Origin: Cyanophora paradoxa
Lineage: Eukaryota > Glaucocystophyceae > Cyanophorales > Cyanophoraceae
Direction of reading: 5' to 3'
Assembly: GCA_004431415.1 (NCBI GenBank)
Contig: QPMI01000101.1
Span: forward strand, 248,001-312,000
Length of the DNA: 64,000 nt
Position numbers and translations under genes: made by a program. This document shows, one piece after another, positions 33,548-45,493 of this stretch (positions are counted from its first letter, which is position 1; each line of letters begins with the position of its first letter). The notes under the pieces are model-generated. The model was not told the DNA's origin. It did no database searches and was given only the letters and a program-made list of their open reading frames with translations.

Positions 33548-36500
33548 TCAGGGGAGGGCGCTGGGATCGGACGCGACGTGCAGGGGGGAGAACTCGACGT
33601 GGTGGCTGGGGGGGAGCGGGGCCTCCGGGAAGGTGTAAGGGGCGGGGGATGGCGAGGGTACGGCGACAACGGCGGCGGCCGCTGCCGCGGCGACGGTCAC
33701 GGGACGGATGGTCGAGCCCTGGCGGTCCCGCAGGTGCGCGTTGTGTATGGAAACCTGCATCGAAAGAACCTGGGGGAGGGGGGGGGAGCGTGAGGGGGTG
33801 CGTGGGTCGCGCGGGGGGAAAGAGGGGGCACCTGGGAGAGCATGGAGGTGACGCGGGCCATTGAGTCCTCGAGGCCGGCGACGCGGCGCTCGAGCCCGAC
33901 GAGCGCCGCCGCCGCCGCCGCCGAGCCGCCGCCCCCGCCGCTCGAGGCGCTCGAGGAGCCCTCGTCCCACTCCTCCTCCTCCGCGGGGGGCGCCCTGGAG
34001 CGCATGCTCTCGCCGGCGCCGCCGGCGCCCTCGCCGAGCAGCGACTCGAGGGCGGAGGCGTCGGATGCGAAGGAGGCGTTCGAGTCGCGGCGGGGCCGCG
34101 GGCTCGCCAGCGGCCGCGCGTGCGTGATCGACACGTCCCGCGCCACGTCCCGCAGCAGCTGCACCGCCGTCAGCTCTGCGTCCAAGTCAGCTCGGCGTGG
34201 GAGAAACAAGGGGCTGGGGGGGGCGCGCCGCGGCGGCTCCGGCGGCCCCGGACGGAGGCGCGCTCGGCAGGGCGGGGCTCGGGCCCTCGGCCGGCGGGGG
34301 CGGGGGCGGGGGCGGGGCCGGCGCGGAGGTCAGGGGCGGCGGGTCGCGGCCGGGGACAACGCCGGGGGGTCGAGGAGGAGGAGGGCGCGGCGGGCAGGTG
34401 GGAGGGGGCGGGGAGGGCGGGTTACACGCGAAGGAGAGGGCAGGCGCGATGGACGCCGCTGGCTTGCCCAGCGAGGGCCGCCGCCCGGCCGCGCCCAGCC
34501 CGGGCGCCCCGGCGGGGGCACCGCCGCCGCCGCTGCGCTCCCACGCCCCCTCGGGCGGCGCCTGCCGCACGGGCGATGCCGGCCGGGGCGTCCCGTCGGG
34601 CCCGGCAGCGAGGGCACCGGCTCCTGGCCCCCCTCGCCGCCCCCTCGAAGGCAGCGCGCTGGGGGCCCAGCGAGAGCCGCCGGGCCGAGCCCGTCCCGCC
34701 CGCCGGCGACTTGGCCATAGCCGGCACGGGCGCCGGCGCCGTCGCCTCGTCCCCCCTCCCCGGGCGCGGCGGCGGCGGCGGCGGCGGCCGCGCCCAGCGT
34801 CTTCTTCCGGCCGCTGACGTGGCGCCCCTCCTCGGTGCGCTTGCGGCCGGCGACGGCGCCGGCGCCGCGCTCCAGCATGCGGGCGCCCAGCGTCGCGATG
34901 TCGTCCCGCACCTGCTGGAGCGGCGCGTGAGAGCCGCTCGAAGAGAGGGGCGCCCAAGGCGGGCCCGCCCAAGGCGGGCCTTCGAGAGCGCCGAGGCGAC
35001 GTCGTCGTAGTCGCGGGAGAGGCGGTCCCCCCGCCTCTTGATGACCTTCGCGTTAGAAGAGGGTTGGGTCAGAGAGGTGGCGCGCGGGGGGAAAGAGAGA
35101 CGGCGGGGAAGGGGGGTACGTGCAGGCGAACCTTCCAGGTCTGGACGACGGAGGCGAGGGCGAGAAATCGGTCGCGGAGGGCGCTCTTGCGGGCCTGAAT
35201 GTACTGCCGCCGCTGCTCCGCGGTCGCCGTCGGGCCCAGCGCCGCCTCCGCCACCGACTCGACGCGGCTCCCCACCCGCGCGTGGAACTCCCGCAGCTGC
35301 CGCGCGGGTCAGAGGCGAGCGGGGTGACAGAGATAAGAGAGAGAGAGAGAGAGAGAGAGGTGAAGAGGGCGGGCCTTGGCGCGGGTGCGCTGGTGGGCGC
35401 GCCACATGGTCTGGATGGCGCGGGCGGCGGCCTCCTGGAGGGCGAGGCGCCAGCGGTCCTTGGTGCACTGGTACACGAAGAGGCGCTCGCCCCGCGTGAG
35501 GTACGTGTGCTGGATCACCACCGCCGTGAAGAGCGCGATCACAGTCTGCCCGCCCGCACGCCCCGCCGCCGCCGTCAGATGGCGGCCCCGTGAGACGCCC
35601 CGCATTCGAGCATTGCAGGACTGGAGCATTAGGGGATTCGAAGAGTTCGGGAGGCTAGGGGAGCTCGTACGCCAGAGGCGGGGCGCGGCCGCAGGCGCTC
35701 AAAGCGAGCGCACTTGTCCCGTGAAGATGGTTAGGACCTGCCGCCCGCGCGCCGCCGCGTCGGTCGGTGCACGCGGGGCTCGGGGGGCCGAGGGGCCGCG
35801 GCGCGTACCAAAATCATGCGGCCCGCGTGGGACAGAGGCATGACGTCACCTGCGGGAGCGGAGAGGAGGCGCGGAGTGAGGCGCGGGAGGCAGCTGCGGA
35901 CGCCAGGGCGCGGGGGGCCCACCGTATCCGACCTGCGGAACGAGGGGTGAGCACGCGGGGGGCTGGAGTGGGCGGGCAGGCGGGGCCGCACGGTGGTTAT
36001 GGATGCATAGACGAGCCACATGGCGTCGAGGAAGGTGCGCACGTCGCCGTCCGCCGCCCGCTCGAAGGACCAGAGGGTGTAGGAGGCCGTCAGGAAGATC
36101 TGCGGGGGCGTCGGCCCCGCCGGCGCGCAGCTTCGCCGGAGCACGCTCGAGCTCGACGCTAGCGCAGCTAAGGCCAAGCTCGGCTTGACCCCCCTCGGCT
36201 CCGCCTGGGGTCGAGTGCGCGTCTCGTCTGGCTCGGGGGGGCGCACGGTGAGGAAGCCGCCGGCGAGGAGCTCGAAGGGCCGCTCCTGCATGGCCGTCTT
36301 CACCGTGAAGGGCGTGCTCAGCTCGATGTCGTTCAGTGCTGCGCGCGCCCTCCCCTCAGGGCGGGGCGCGCGGCGCGGAGGGCGGGGGCGGGGCGCGTGC
36401 CCGCGTAAAAGTGCGTAACTGCGGCGCCGGCCGGCGGCGAGCGGTGAGGCGCCGGGTGGCGAGAGGGGGTGGGATGGAGTGGGGGGTACAGGCGCACGCG

Positions 36501-37533
36501 GGTGGCGCCAGTACCAGTCCCGGAAGACGCGAAGCAGCACGTAGAGCCGCGCGAACATACTGCGGGGGGGCATGGGCGGAGGCGATGTCGAAAAGGGGTG
36601 TGAGGAGGGGGTACAAGAGCTGGATCCAGTTGAGGTTGCGGGGCAGCTCGGGGCGGGGGGCGCCGGCGCCCTGCGATGCGAGGGCCGTCTGCTCGCTCCA
36701 CCAGGCCTCGCAGTAGGGGGGCACGTGGAAGGCCAGCACCAGCGCCTCCAGCAGGAAGCGGTACCGGAGGGGCCCCCACGAGGCCACCGTCTCTGCCCGG
36801 CTCCCGCTGTCGCGCTCGGAGCGGGCGCGAGAGCGGGCGGGCGGGCGGACCGTCGTCGAGCGCGAGGTTCTTGAGCTTCGCGATGGCGAGGCGCCACCCG
36901 TAGGAGGCGTGCAGAGCGGCGAGGCACGCCACGGTCGACGCGGAGATGGCCGCGCGCACCGCCTCCGACGCCACGCTCACGCGACCGCCCCCCGCCTCCT
37001 GCACCTCGTTCTGCGCCGGCGGCTCAGGCGGCGGAAGGCGCGCGCGCCGGGCGTGCGGCGGTGTGTGTGCGCGCCTGAGCGACCATGAGCGCGAGCCCGA
37101 TGAGCGCCCAGCCGGCCGTCCAGGTGTTCGCCACCCGGAGGCGCTGCCTGTAGACGTACATCGAGCTAGGCGGCTCGGCCGGGGCGCCGCCCTTCCTGCT
37201 CGCCAGCTTGTGCCGCAGCTTGACGGAGAAGAGCGCAGAGATGAAGTCGCCGCCGATCCAGTGCCGCAGCCGCTTCCGCCGTGCGTGCCGCTCCTCAGCC
37301 GGCGGGCCGGGGGCGTCCACGACCCTGCGCCCGATCAGCAGCTGGCGCTCACAGCAGCGCCTGAGCGATGAGCGCACGTCGCACGCTGCGGACGGGGGCG
37401 TCAGGGAATAGCGGAGACCTGTTGCGAGGGCAGCCGCTACCTTGGTCGTGGCCTTCCGCTTCACTCCATTCCCTGCTGCAGCCGGCCACTGCACGGTAAA
37501 TGCAGCCTCGGGCTTTCTCACCTCTGCCGTCAT
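33548..37533 (-). CDS. SK-like (KCa2-type) calmodulin-binding K+ channel subunit
   Basis: Six-helix K+ channel subunit resembling animal small-conductance Ca2+-activated channels, with the same order of landmarks: S1 (NTWTAGWALIGLALMVAQ, ~37,100), S2 (~36,930), S3 (RFLLEALVLAFHVPPY, ~36,740), S4-S5 (FARLYVLLRVFRDWYW, then STPFTVKTAMQERPF), S5 (LTASYTLWSFERAADGD), pore helix (DAMWLVYASITT), filter VGYGD, S6 (TVIALFTAVVIQ), then a calmodulin-binding-type region (TKDRWRLALQEAAARAIQTMW ends ~35,410). S4 has few positive charges, as in SK channels. The C-terminal ~300 residues are Ser/Pro-rich with a short coiled coil (LVGLERRVAGLEDSMARV). About a dozen short introns; the filter is on a 10-nt exon (35,923-35,932). 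Start ATG at 37,533. Ca2+/calmodulin gating is inferred from the family. Confidence 0.87.
35334..35362. repeat. (GA)n microsatellite inside a K+ channel intron
   Basis: About 13 GA units (CT on the coding strand) form the pyrimidine tract of the intron before the exon that starts LREFHARVGS. It may act as an extended polypyrimidine tract and its length is likely to vary. Confidence 0.8.
35923..35932 (-). other. 10-nt microexon encoding the K+ selectivity filter
   Basis: On the coding strand the exon reads GTCGGATACG, between acceptor CCGCAG (intron 35,991-35,933) and donor GTGGGC (intron 35,922-35,850). Joining ...ASITT + GTC GGA TAC G + GT GAC GTC ATG gives TT-VGYGD-VM, the canonical filter. 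Direct splicing of the flanking exons would shift the frame and delete the filter. Confidence 0.88.
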
Positions 37534-38179
37534 GGGATCGGCGACCAAGTATGCTAGAGCAAGCGCTGCACGACCCGGTGGTTCCAGCGCTTAGCTTTGC
37601 ATCTACGGGAGGCAGATCAACCGCCTGCGCCCTTTAGAAACATCAACTCGCTGCTGGTTGACAAACTCCTGTTTTTGTTCCGCGGCTAGCACTGGCTTTT
37701 GTTGGTATGCGCAATGCTGCTACGAGCTCAATGATTTCGAGGCAGCTGGCCGCCGAGGCGCTGCCGCCTTTTGGGGTATCAAGATCTCCTTCGTTCGGTG
37801 CAGCGGACGAAGAGGGGTAAGTGCGATTGGGGTACAGATTGCAGTAGGCGCGGCCTGAGGCATTTCAGAATCGATGCTAACTGTACCCCCGGACCCACTC
37901 AGCGTCGCGCGGTCCTGCCCGTTGCCGTTGTCGCCGTGACGGGCTACCGGTCAACAACATCTCGTTATCCAAGCCCACACACGTAGCCAGCCGAGGATCT
38001 GGTTTCGTGGCGACCTCTGCGTCCGACCTTCCGCCCGCGTTTCAGCGTTGCAGCCTCTGAGCGACCTCTGCGTTCAGCTGTGATGCCAGCCAGGTATCGT
38101 GTGCCTCGCGCCTTTCGTCCCGCCAAACTTACGAGCCCCGCAGAACGCACCGCGTTGATCGACACGAGGCGATAGATAG
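37534..38179. promoter_or_regulatory. Divergent intergenic region
   Basis: About 650 bp between the starts of the K+ channel (-) and AT-hook (+) genes, moderately GC-rich. AGCGCTGCACGACCCGGTGG with TTCCAGCGCT (~37,560) forms an imperfect hairpin. No ORF or tRNA is supported. Confidence 0.5.
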
Positions 38180-41100
38180 ATGAAGCCGCCTGGTCCGCCT
38201 CAGCAGCCGGGCTTCGGCCCGGCCGCTGTGCCTGGCGGGCCGCCCGGCTACAGTCTTCCGGGGGCTCCGCCACCATTCCAGGGTCCTCGCAATGCTGCAC
38301 AGGCACAAGCGATTGCCAATGTACAGCGTAGCGGTGGCGTCGTCATGGTAGACCGCGCTGGCAACCTTTGGGCCGCTCCCCGCGGCTCCCACGCGGCCCT
38401 CATGGCGCAGCGGCAAGCCGCTTCGATGCAAGGGGCGATTCCAGGCCAATCTCCGGTGCGCTGGATCAAATCGATCTGTCCTCGTCCGCTGACCAAGGGC
38501 GCCATTGTTACGGCAGATGGCGATGTCGCTGGGGGGCGGCGGCGCGGCCGGCTGGGCTCCGCAGGGCCATCATGGCCAGCCTTTCTACCCGAACGTTCAG
38601 ATGTATCAGCAGTTCACCACCGGCGGCGCCCCGCCCGGCGCGGCGTACGTCACCGGCGGCGCCGGCGAGCACTTCGGCCCGCACGAAGGCAACGCGGGGG
38701 TGTACAGCCAGCCGCAGTACCCCCGGTTCCACATGGCGCAGGTGCCTGGCATGGGCATGGCTGGCGGCGCGCAGTTCGGCGGGCCGGGGGCGGCGGCGAT
38801 GGGGCAGGTTCCCCAGCAGCGGGGTCCCATGCAGGCGGCCGTGCAGGAGGAGATGATGGGCGCCATGATGGGCCCGCCGTCGGTCGCCCCCGCCGCGCAG
38901 ATGTACAGCGGAGCGCCGCCGGGGGGCCCGGTCTACGGGGCCGCTCCGCAGGCCATGCCCAGGCCCTTCTTGCCCCCGAGCCTGCCCGTCCCGGAGATGC
39001 CCGCTCCTCCACCGCTTCCGCCCGTCCAGGCGCAGCACCCGCCGCCGGCCCCGCCGCCCCCGCAGCCGGCGCCGGCGCTGCCGCCTCCGGAGGCGGCGGC
39101 GCCCGTGGAGGGCCTCTTCGGGGGCGGCTTCAGCGAGGGAGCGGACCTCGAGCTGCCTGCCGGCGAGGACGCGACCGCCTTCGCCAACTCGTGCTTCGTG
39201 CGCCGCCCTCCGCGCCCCGCCCACCGCCCGCCGCCCCTCGCCGCCGCCGCCTTCTCTCGTCTGGGACCGACGCGCCCGCCGCAGATCGACGAACTCGAAG
39301 ACGAGGGCGACGATTCGGGCGCCGCCCCCGCCCCCACCCCGGCAGCGGCGGCGGGCACGGCCGCCGCCTCGGGCTCGGCCCCTGCGCCGGGCGGCGGCCC
39401 CCGCGCCGCCCCCTTCGCCCCGCAGGCGCAGGCGCCCCAACTCCCGCCCCAGCACCTCTCCGGCCCTCCCTCGCCATCTCCCAGCCCGGCCCCTCCGGCA
39501 ACCACGGCGGCCATTTCGCGCAGGTCACGCCGTCGTTCCTACCACCCCCCGCCCCGCTGCCGCCCGTCCCCGCCCCGGCCCTCGGCCCCGCGGCCGCTGC
39601 GGCCGGCGCGCCTTCCCTTCCTTCCCGGCCGGCGCGTCGGCCCCGCCCGTCCCGGCGCTCCCGCGCCCGCTGCCTGCGGTCTTGCCGGGTGCCCCGCCGC
39701 TACCTGCTCCAGGGGCGCGCAGCAGCAGCCGCAGCAGCAGATGCCGGCGCTAGCCGCCACGCGCGCCCCGAAGCCGTCTGCGCCGGCAGCTGCGCGCCCG
39801 GCGACGGCGCAGGCGAGCGGCGGCGGGCCGGGGCAGCCCCGCGGTCAGAAGCGCGCCGCCCGAGCGAGGGCGGGCGCGAGGCAAAGCGACAGGAGCCAGG
39901 ACAGGTGCGACCCCCCCCCCCCCCCCGCGCCGCCTGGGCCGCTTGCCGCGCTCAGCGCCGCGCCCGCGCAGCGGAATGGCCTGCCCGCGCCGCCCTCCGC
40001 CGTGGCCGGCGCCCCCCAAGGCCCTGCCGCGCCAACGGCCGCTCCTTCTGCGCCCGGCGGCTCCAGCACGGCTCCCGCGGTCAAGGCCATGCCACCTCCC
40101 TTCCTCCCGCCCCCTCCGCCGGCGCCCTTGTCCCAGCCGCCGGCAAAGGTCGTCCCCGTCGTCACCCCCGGCCCGCGCTCCGGAGTCGCCTCAACCGCCT
40201 CCGCACACTCGGCCCCGGCCGGCCCGGCCCGGACGCTGCGGGGCCGGGCAGCCCTCCCGCGTCGTCCGCGTCCCGAGCCCCGCGCCCGGCGGGCCGCCCC
40301 GCACCACCTCTCGAGGCCCCCGCCGCCCCCTACAACGGCCCTGCGCCGCCGGCGGCGGCTCCGGCGGCCGCGGCGGCGACGTCAGCAGCAGCGGCGACGG
40401 CACCGGCGGCGGCGGCGGCGGCGGCGGCTCCGGCGGCCGGGGAAGCGGAAGGAGGGGAGGAGGAGGCGGACGTGAAGAAGGAGGAAAAGAAGGCGGGTGC
40501 GAAGGAGGACGAGGAGGAGGCCAAGGAGAAGGGCGGCGAGGGCGGCGGCGAGGGCGAGGAGGCGGAGGAGGATGAGGAGGAGGAGAACTCGAAGTACCGG
40601 CACCAGGTCTCCTTCGGGATGATGAGCACGACGCTCGTCTCGCCGATCCGCTACGCGGTGGAGGCGGACGCGAGGCGGGCGACGAACGTGCTCCGGGTGG
40701 CGATGCAGGGGCGGGCGGTGGACGGGAGCCGCTCGAACCGGCTCCACTTCGAGGAGAGCTTCAAGGACTACGAGGGCGCGCGCTGGCTCGCGGACATGGA
40801 GGCCGTCAACCTGGGCCACAGGGGCGTCGAGCGGCTCCGCCTCAAGGTCCACACCTCGGCCTACCAGATCCTCCACGGCCTCTTCGCCGTCACCTACCGC
40901 TTCCTCTCGGGGCACGAGGCCCTGCGGAAGGTGCTCCCCGAGCCCGACGAGGGGCGGGGTGAGGGCGAGATGGACGTCGACGACCGCTACGTCTACGTCT
41001 ACCGCGAGGCCCTCCTCGACTACTGGCTCTCCAGCTCCCGCCGCCGCACCCAGCGCAAGTCCGGCCCCGCCCCCTCCCCCGCCGCTGCCCCCGGCGGCAG

Positions 41101-42934
41101 CGGCGCCTCCGCGGGGGAGGCCTCCGCCGTGCCCCCCGTGCTGGGCGTCGACGTCCCCCCGCGCGAGCTCGCCGCGGCGCTGGAGGCGGAGGGCGGGGAG
41201 GACGTGCGGCGGGCGCGGGCGCTGCTCGGCAACGCCGCGGCGGCCGCCGAGGTGTACCGGGCCGCCAGCATCGCGCTCTACGTGGGGCCGATGGAGCGCT
41301 ACCCGGCGGCCAAGGAGGAGGAGCTGCGCAAGCACATCCAGACGCTCGAGCTCTCCGACCGCGTCCTCCACGCCAGCAGCGGCTCCGACTGGTGGCGCTT
41401 CCTCACCCGCCTCTCCTCCGACCGCGCCTTCAAGCGCCACTCCTCCTTCTCCGCCGAGGACCTCGCCGACGTGATGGTACACCCCACCGCCTGCTCCGCT
41501 CGCTCTTCCGTGCCCTCATATATTCGCTCGCACGCAGAGCTACGTCTCCTCTCCCGAGTCGGTCTCCGCGGCGCGCCGCCGCGGGATCGCCCTCAAAGCC
41601 CTCAAGACCTGCGCGCGGTGCGTGCCGCCCGGCCCGGCGCGGGCCCCTCCCCCTCACCTGCGTACGCAGCTGGTGGCTCTCCGACGATGACGGTGGCGAG
41701 GCGGGCGCCAGGGAGGGGCCGGCGCCGCCGCCCGCGCAGGGGGCGCGCGGGGCGCCCTCCGCTGGCGACGTCAAGAAGGAGAGCGGGTGCGGGCCCCTGG
41801 GCTCCTCTCCTCTCTGTGCGGCCGGCGCTCAACGGCCGGGGGGCGCAGGACGCCGCCGAGGCGGGAGGCCCCGGGGTCGCTCCTCTCGCCGGCGCCCTCG
41901 GCCGGCGGGCCCGACACGCCCAAGCCCGAGACGCCGCTCGCCAAGGATGGGGAGGAGCAGGAGACGCGGCGCTCGCTGCGCCTCAAGAAGCTGCTCTCGG
42001 GGTGGAAGAAGGGGACGGGGAAGCTGACGGGGACGACGTACAAGGTGGGGAAGAGGGCGCACGTGGTGCGGCTGACGGCGCTGGGGACCGTCAAGTACGT
42101 CGAGTACGGGATGAAGGGGCCCAAGTCGGCCCGCGAGGAGGCCCGCGGCCACGAGCTCCTCGACGCCGCCAAGGCTCGCGAGCCCCCCCCGCCCCCGCCC
42201 CGCCCCTCTTCCCTCTCCTCACGCCCTCCCTCCCGAAGGTGCTGCTCTTCGTGGAGGCGCGGGCGCGGTGGCCCGAGCCCGGGCGCTGGCCTGGCAAGGG
42301 CGAGAAGTGGCCGGAGCCGCAGCTCTCGCGGGACGCGGACGAGTACAAGGAGCGGCCCTGGTTCAAGCGGCTCCTCAAGGAGGACCCCATCGCGAAGTAC
42401 CGGGCGCTGATCGCGGAGAAGGTGGCGCGCCCGGGGAGCCTCACGCGGGAGGAGGAGGAGAGCGTGCGGGACGCGCTCACCGAAGTCCTCTTCTTCGCCC
42501 GCCGCCACCTCGACGCCGAGGCCGAGGCCGAGGCCGAGGCCGAGGCCCCCGACTCCTCCCCCTCCGACGCCGACCCCGATGCCCCCGCCCACTCCAAGCC
42601 CGCCTTTGACGCCCCCGCCTCCTCTTCCACCTCCCCCGCCGCCGAGGGGCCGCTCCCCGCCCGCCGGCCCAGCTCCTCCGCGGAGGGCGAGGCCGACGAC
42701 GAGGAGGAGGAGCCCGGCGCGGCCTCCAGCAGCGCCGGCCCCTCAAGCCCCAAGCCCTCCCGCCCGCCGCCGGCGCCGGGGCCGGCGGCAGCGGCCCCGG
42801 CAGCGGCGGCAGCAGCGGACGGGGAGGAAGACTCGGAGGAGTCCGAGGAGCCGTCTGAGGACGAGGGGATCAAATCCGCGTCGGACCGATCTGGGGCCTC
42901 GGCCCGCGATGAGGAGGACGAGGAAGACGACGAG

Positions 42935-42966
<32 letters not shown>

Positions 42967-44087
42967 GGAGGAGGAGGAGGATTCGGACGAGGAAGGGAGC
43001 ACTAAGGGTGCGCGGCGGGGAGGGTGGGCGACGGGGCGCGCGGGGCCGGCAGGGCGCCTCTGACTGCTCCGCAGCCGACGAGGGGCCCGCGAGCGAAGCG
43101 CCGGTGAAGCGGAAGCGCGGGCGGCCGCCGGGCTCGGGCCGGGGCGGGGCGGCCGCCGGGCCGGGGCCGGGGCCGGGGCCGGGGTCGGGGCCGGGGCCGG
43201 AGGACCACCTCGGGGACGAGGCCCACGAAGAGGGGCCCGAGGAGGGTGCGTGTCCGTCCCGCCCGCCTCCCCCCGAACCCCCGCGCTCACGCGCCCCGCC
43301 CGCCTGGCGCAGACGGCGACGGCAGCTCGCCCCCGCGAAGCGCGGGCGGGGCCGGGGCCGGGGCCGGGGCCGAGGCCGGGGCCGGGTCGGGGGCCGGGGA
43401 GGGCGCCCCACGCGGCCCGCGAGCGGGGAGAACGAGTCGCAGCCGGACGGCTCGCCCGACGCGCCGCCGCCTCCCAGGCGGGGCCGGGGCCGCCCCCGCA
43501 AGAACCCCCCGGGGCCCGAGCCACGCCGAGGCCAAGGCCCGGCGCGCCTCGGCCGTCTCGGCCGTCAGCGACGAGGCCGCCGCCAACGGTGCGTGCTGGC
43601 CGGCGCGCCCCTCGCTCGCCCCTCGCTTCGCCCGCCTCACCGCCGTCCTCGCGCAGGCTCCGGGGAGGGCCCGAGCGACGAGGAGATGGCGGCGGCGGCG
43701 CCGCCGAAGCGGGGCCGGGGCCGGCCGCCCAACCCGAAGCCGGCGCCGGGGCGGGCAGGGTCGCCGGAGGGGAGCGGGGACGAGGGGAGCCTGCAGGGGC
43801 CGCTGCCGCTGGTGGAGGCCTCGGGGGCCCTCTACTACGTGCGCCTGCGGCTCCTCACGGAGGGCTCCTCGGGGCGCGTCCTGCCGTGCCTGGTGACGCC
43901 GAGCCGGCCGCTGGAGGAGCAGCTGCTCTCCAAGGCGCGGCGGGCGTTCGGGGTGGCGGGCCCCGTGCAGGTCGTCTCGCGCTACGGGACCCCCGTGAAC
44001 CTCGGCGGCGACCTCCTCGCCGACCACGAGCACCAGTTCCTGCCCCACGCCGCCCCCGAGCGCTTCTGGGACCTCTTCCTCAAGTGA
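38180..44087 (+). CDS. Large AT-hook protein, probably nuclear
   Basis: The first exon (38,180-38,455, MKPPGPPQQPGFGP...) and second (from 38,518) encode a Pro/Gln/Gly/Met-rich region. Long Ala/Pro stretches follow, then an acidic Lys/Glu run (~40,440-40,590). A folded core begins KYRHQVSFGMMSTTLVSP (40,592) and runs to ~41,480, including RYVYVYREALLDYWLSS. A second folded block (~41,980-42,520) has SGWKKGTGKLTGTTYKVGK and ERPWFKRLLKEDPIAKYRAL. A long Asp/Glu run (~42,830-43,000) precedes three AT-hook cores, KRKRGRPPG (~43,110), RRGRGRPRKNPPG (~43,480) and KRGRGRPPNPKP (~43,710), and a compact C-terminal domain ending ERFWDLFLK. AT-hooks bind the minor groove of AT-rich DNA, so a chromatin role is likely; I do not recognise the core domains. 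Two frame hops flank the second hook (~43,405 and ~43,515). Confidence 0.7.
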
Positions 44088-44480
44088 CCCCCGCCCCCGC
44101 CCCCCGCCCCTTGTAGAGTTCCCCCACGCATGCGTAGCCGTAGCCCTAGATGTCCGCAGCATTTTCGATTCGCCTCTCTCGCTAGAATGATTAGAGTCGG
44201 TACTACTGCTCTTTAGCATTGCGCAGTGTGTATATTCGCGCTCCACTAGGCAAGATCTTTTGCGTTCGGTCCCTAACCATTACGGAGATGTACAACGCGC
44301 GGCACGGGGTCAAGAAGGCGGGGGGTCGGGCCGGGCCGCCGCCCAGAAGCTAACTTACAGGTGGGGTGGGGCGGGGCGTCCGGGGCGGGGGGGCAGGGGG
44401 AGCGAGCACATGGCTGAAGCGGAAGGAGGCATCAGAGGCGGGGGGCCTTTGGAAGAAAACCTAATTTAAGCTCAACGCGA
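44088..44480. other. Intergenic spacer between convergent genes
   Basis: About 390 bp, 3'-3' between the AT-hook and coiled-coil genes. The first half is relatively AT-rich and may hold poly(A) sites; no gene is visible. Confidence 0.5.
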
Positions 44481-45493
44481 CTAAGCGGACTGGAGCTGGT
44501 CCTGCTGGGCGCTCTGGGCCCGCGCGGCCGTGAGCATCTTCCGCAGCTGCCGGCGGGGTCAGAGGCGGGGCGGAGCGGCGCGGGAGCGGCGCGGGCGCAC
44601 ATCGGCGACGCGGCTCTCGAGGGCGGCGATGGTCTCGCTGCCGGCCTCCTGGACGGCCTGGACCTGCTGTTGGAGGAACTCGCACAGGTCTCGCGAGGCC
44701 GCCAGCTCCCGCCGCAGCTCCTTGTTCTCCCGCGCGAGCTGCTCCGGGTCGGCCTCCGCCGCCGCCTCCTCCTCGTCCGCCGCCGGCGCCGCCTCCGCCA
44801 CCACGGCGTCCGCAGCGATGTCCATCGCCGTCGCCGTCTCCGACTCGGTCGGCGAGGCGGAGAGGCGGGGCCCGCCTAGCGAGGATGTCCGCCGCTGCGG
44901 CCGCCCCGCGCGCAGCGCCGCCTGCAGCTCCGCGTTCACCAGCTTGTGCTGCGCGCCGAAGCCGCGTGCACGTGAGGCGAGAGCGTTACCGAGCGCGGGT
45001 GCGGGGCGGGTCGGCGGAGGCGCACCTGGAGGTCGTTCCAGATCTCCATATACACGCGCGAGGAGTCTTGCTGCCGCTCGCGGAGCTCATTCAGCTCCGT
45101 CTTGAGGGATTCGGCCTCCTCCCGCGCCGCGGCCGCCTCCGCCCTCGCGTCCCGCAGTGCGGACCTCAGCTGCTCGACGTCGGCAATGCCGATAGACACG
45201 TCTGATCCCAATTCCGAGGCCGGTGCCGACGCTGAGCGTCTGCGTTTTTGCATGGAGTCGGACAGAAGATAAGACGACTCGCGGGCAGGCGCGTCGCCGA
45301 GCGTGTCCAGTTCTTCGTCAGGCGCGTTTTGTTGAGGGCTAGGAGGGTTCAAATCAAGCTCCGCGACGTGGAGCCGCTTGAAGAGCGGGCTCGCGGTGGT
45401 CTGAGTGGTGCCGACGAGCTGGGCCCGGTCCGGGCTGGACGTTCCGAGCTCCAGAACCGTTCCAGAACAGTTCAGGTTCTCCAGTCCCGACAT
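44481..45493 (-). CDS. Coiled-coil protein, family not recognised (293 aa)
   Basis: Three exons close in phase: 45493-45026, 44948-44601 and 44546-44481 (882 nt). Residues ~1-95 are Ser/Pro-rich with a basic KRRRS patch; ~105-155 form a coiled coil (VEQLRSALRDARAEAAAARE). After a disordered acidic linker a second coiled coil spans ~210-275 (LARENKELRRELAASRDLCE). The tail is LRKMLTAARAQSAQQ. Both introns start GTGCG and end in CAG. No catalytic motif is seen; a scaffold or bZIP-like dimer is possible, but no basic DNA-binding region precedes the zipper. Confidence 0.75.

Noticed and set aside
37405-37437. 33-nt intron in the N-terminus of the K+ channel (GTCTCC...CTGAC...CGCAG)
   Set aside because: It has a donor, branch-like CTGAC and CAG, but it is a multiple of three and stop-free, and shorter than other introns here. 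Both readings are possible, so it is not annotated.
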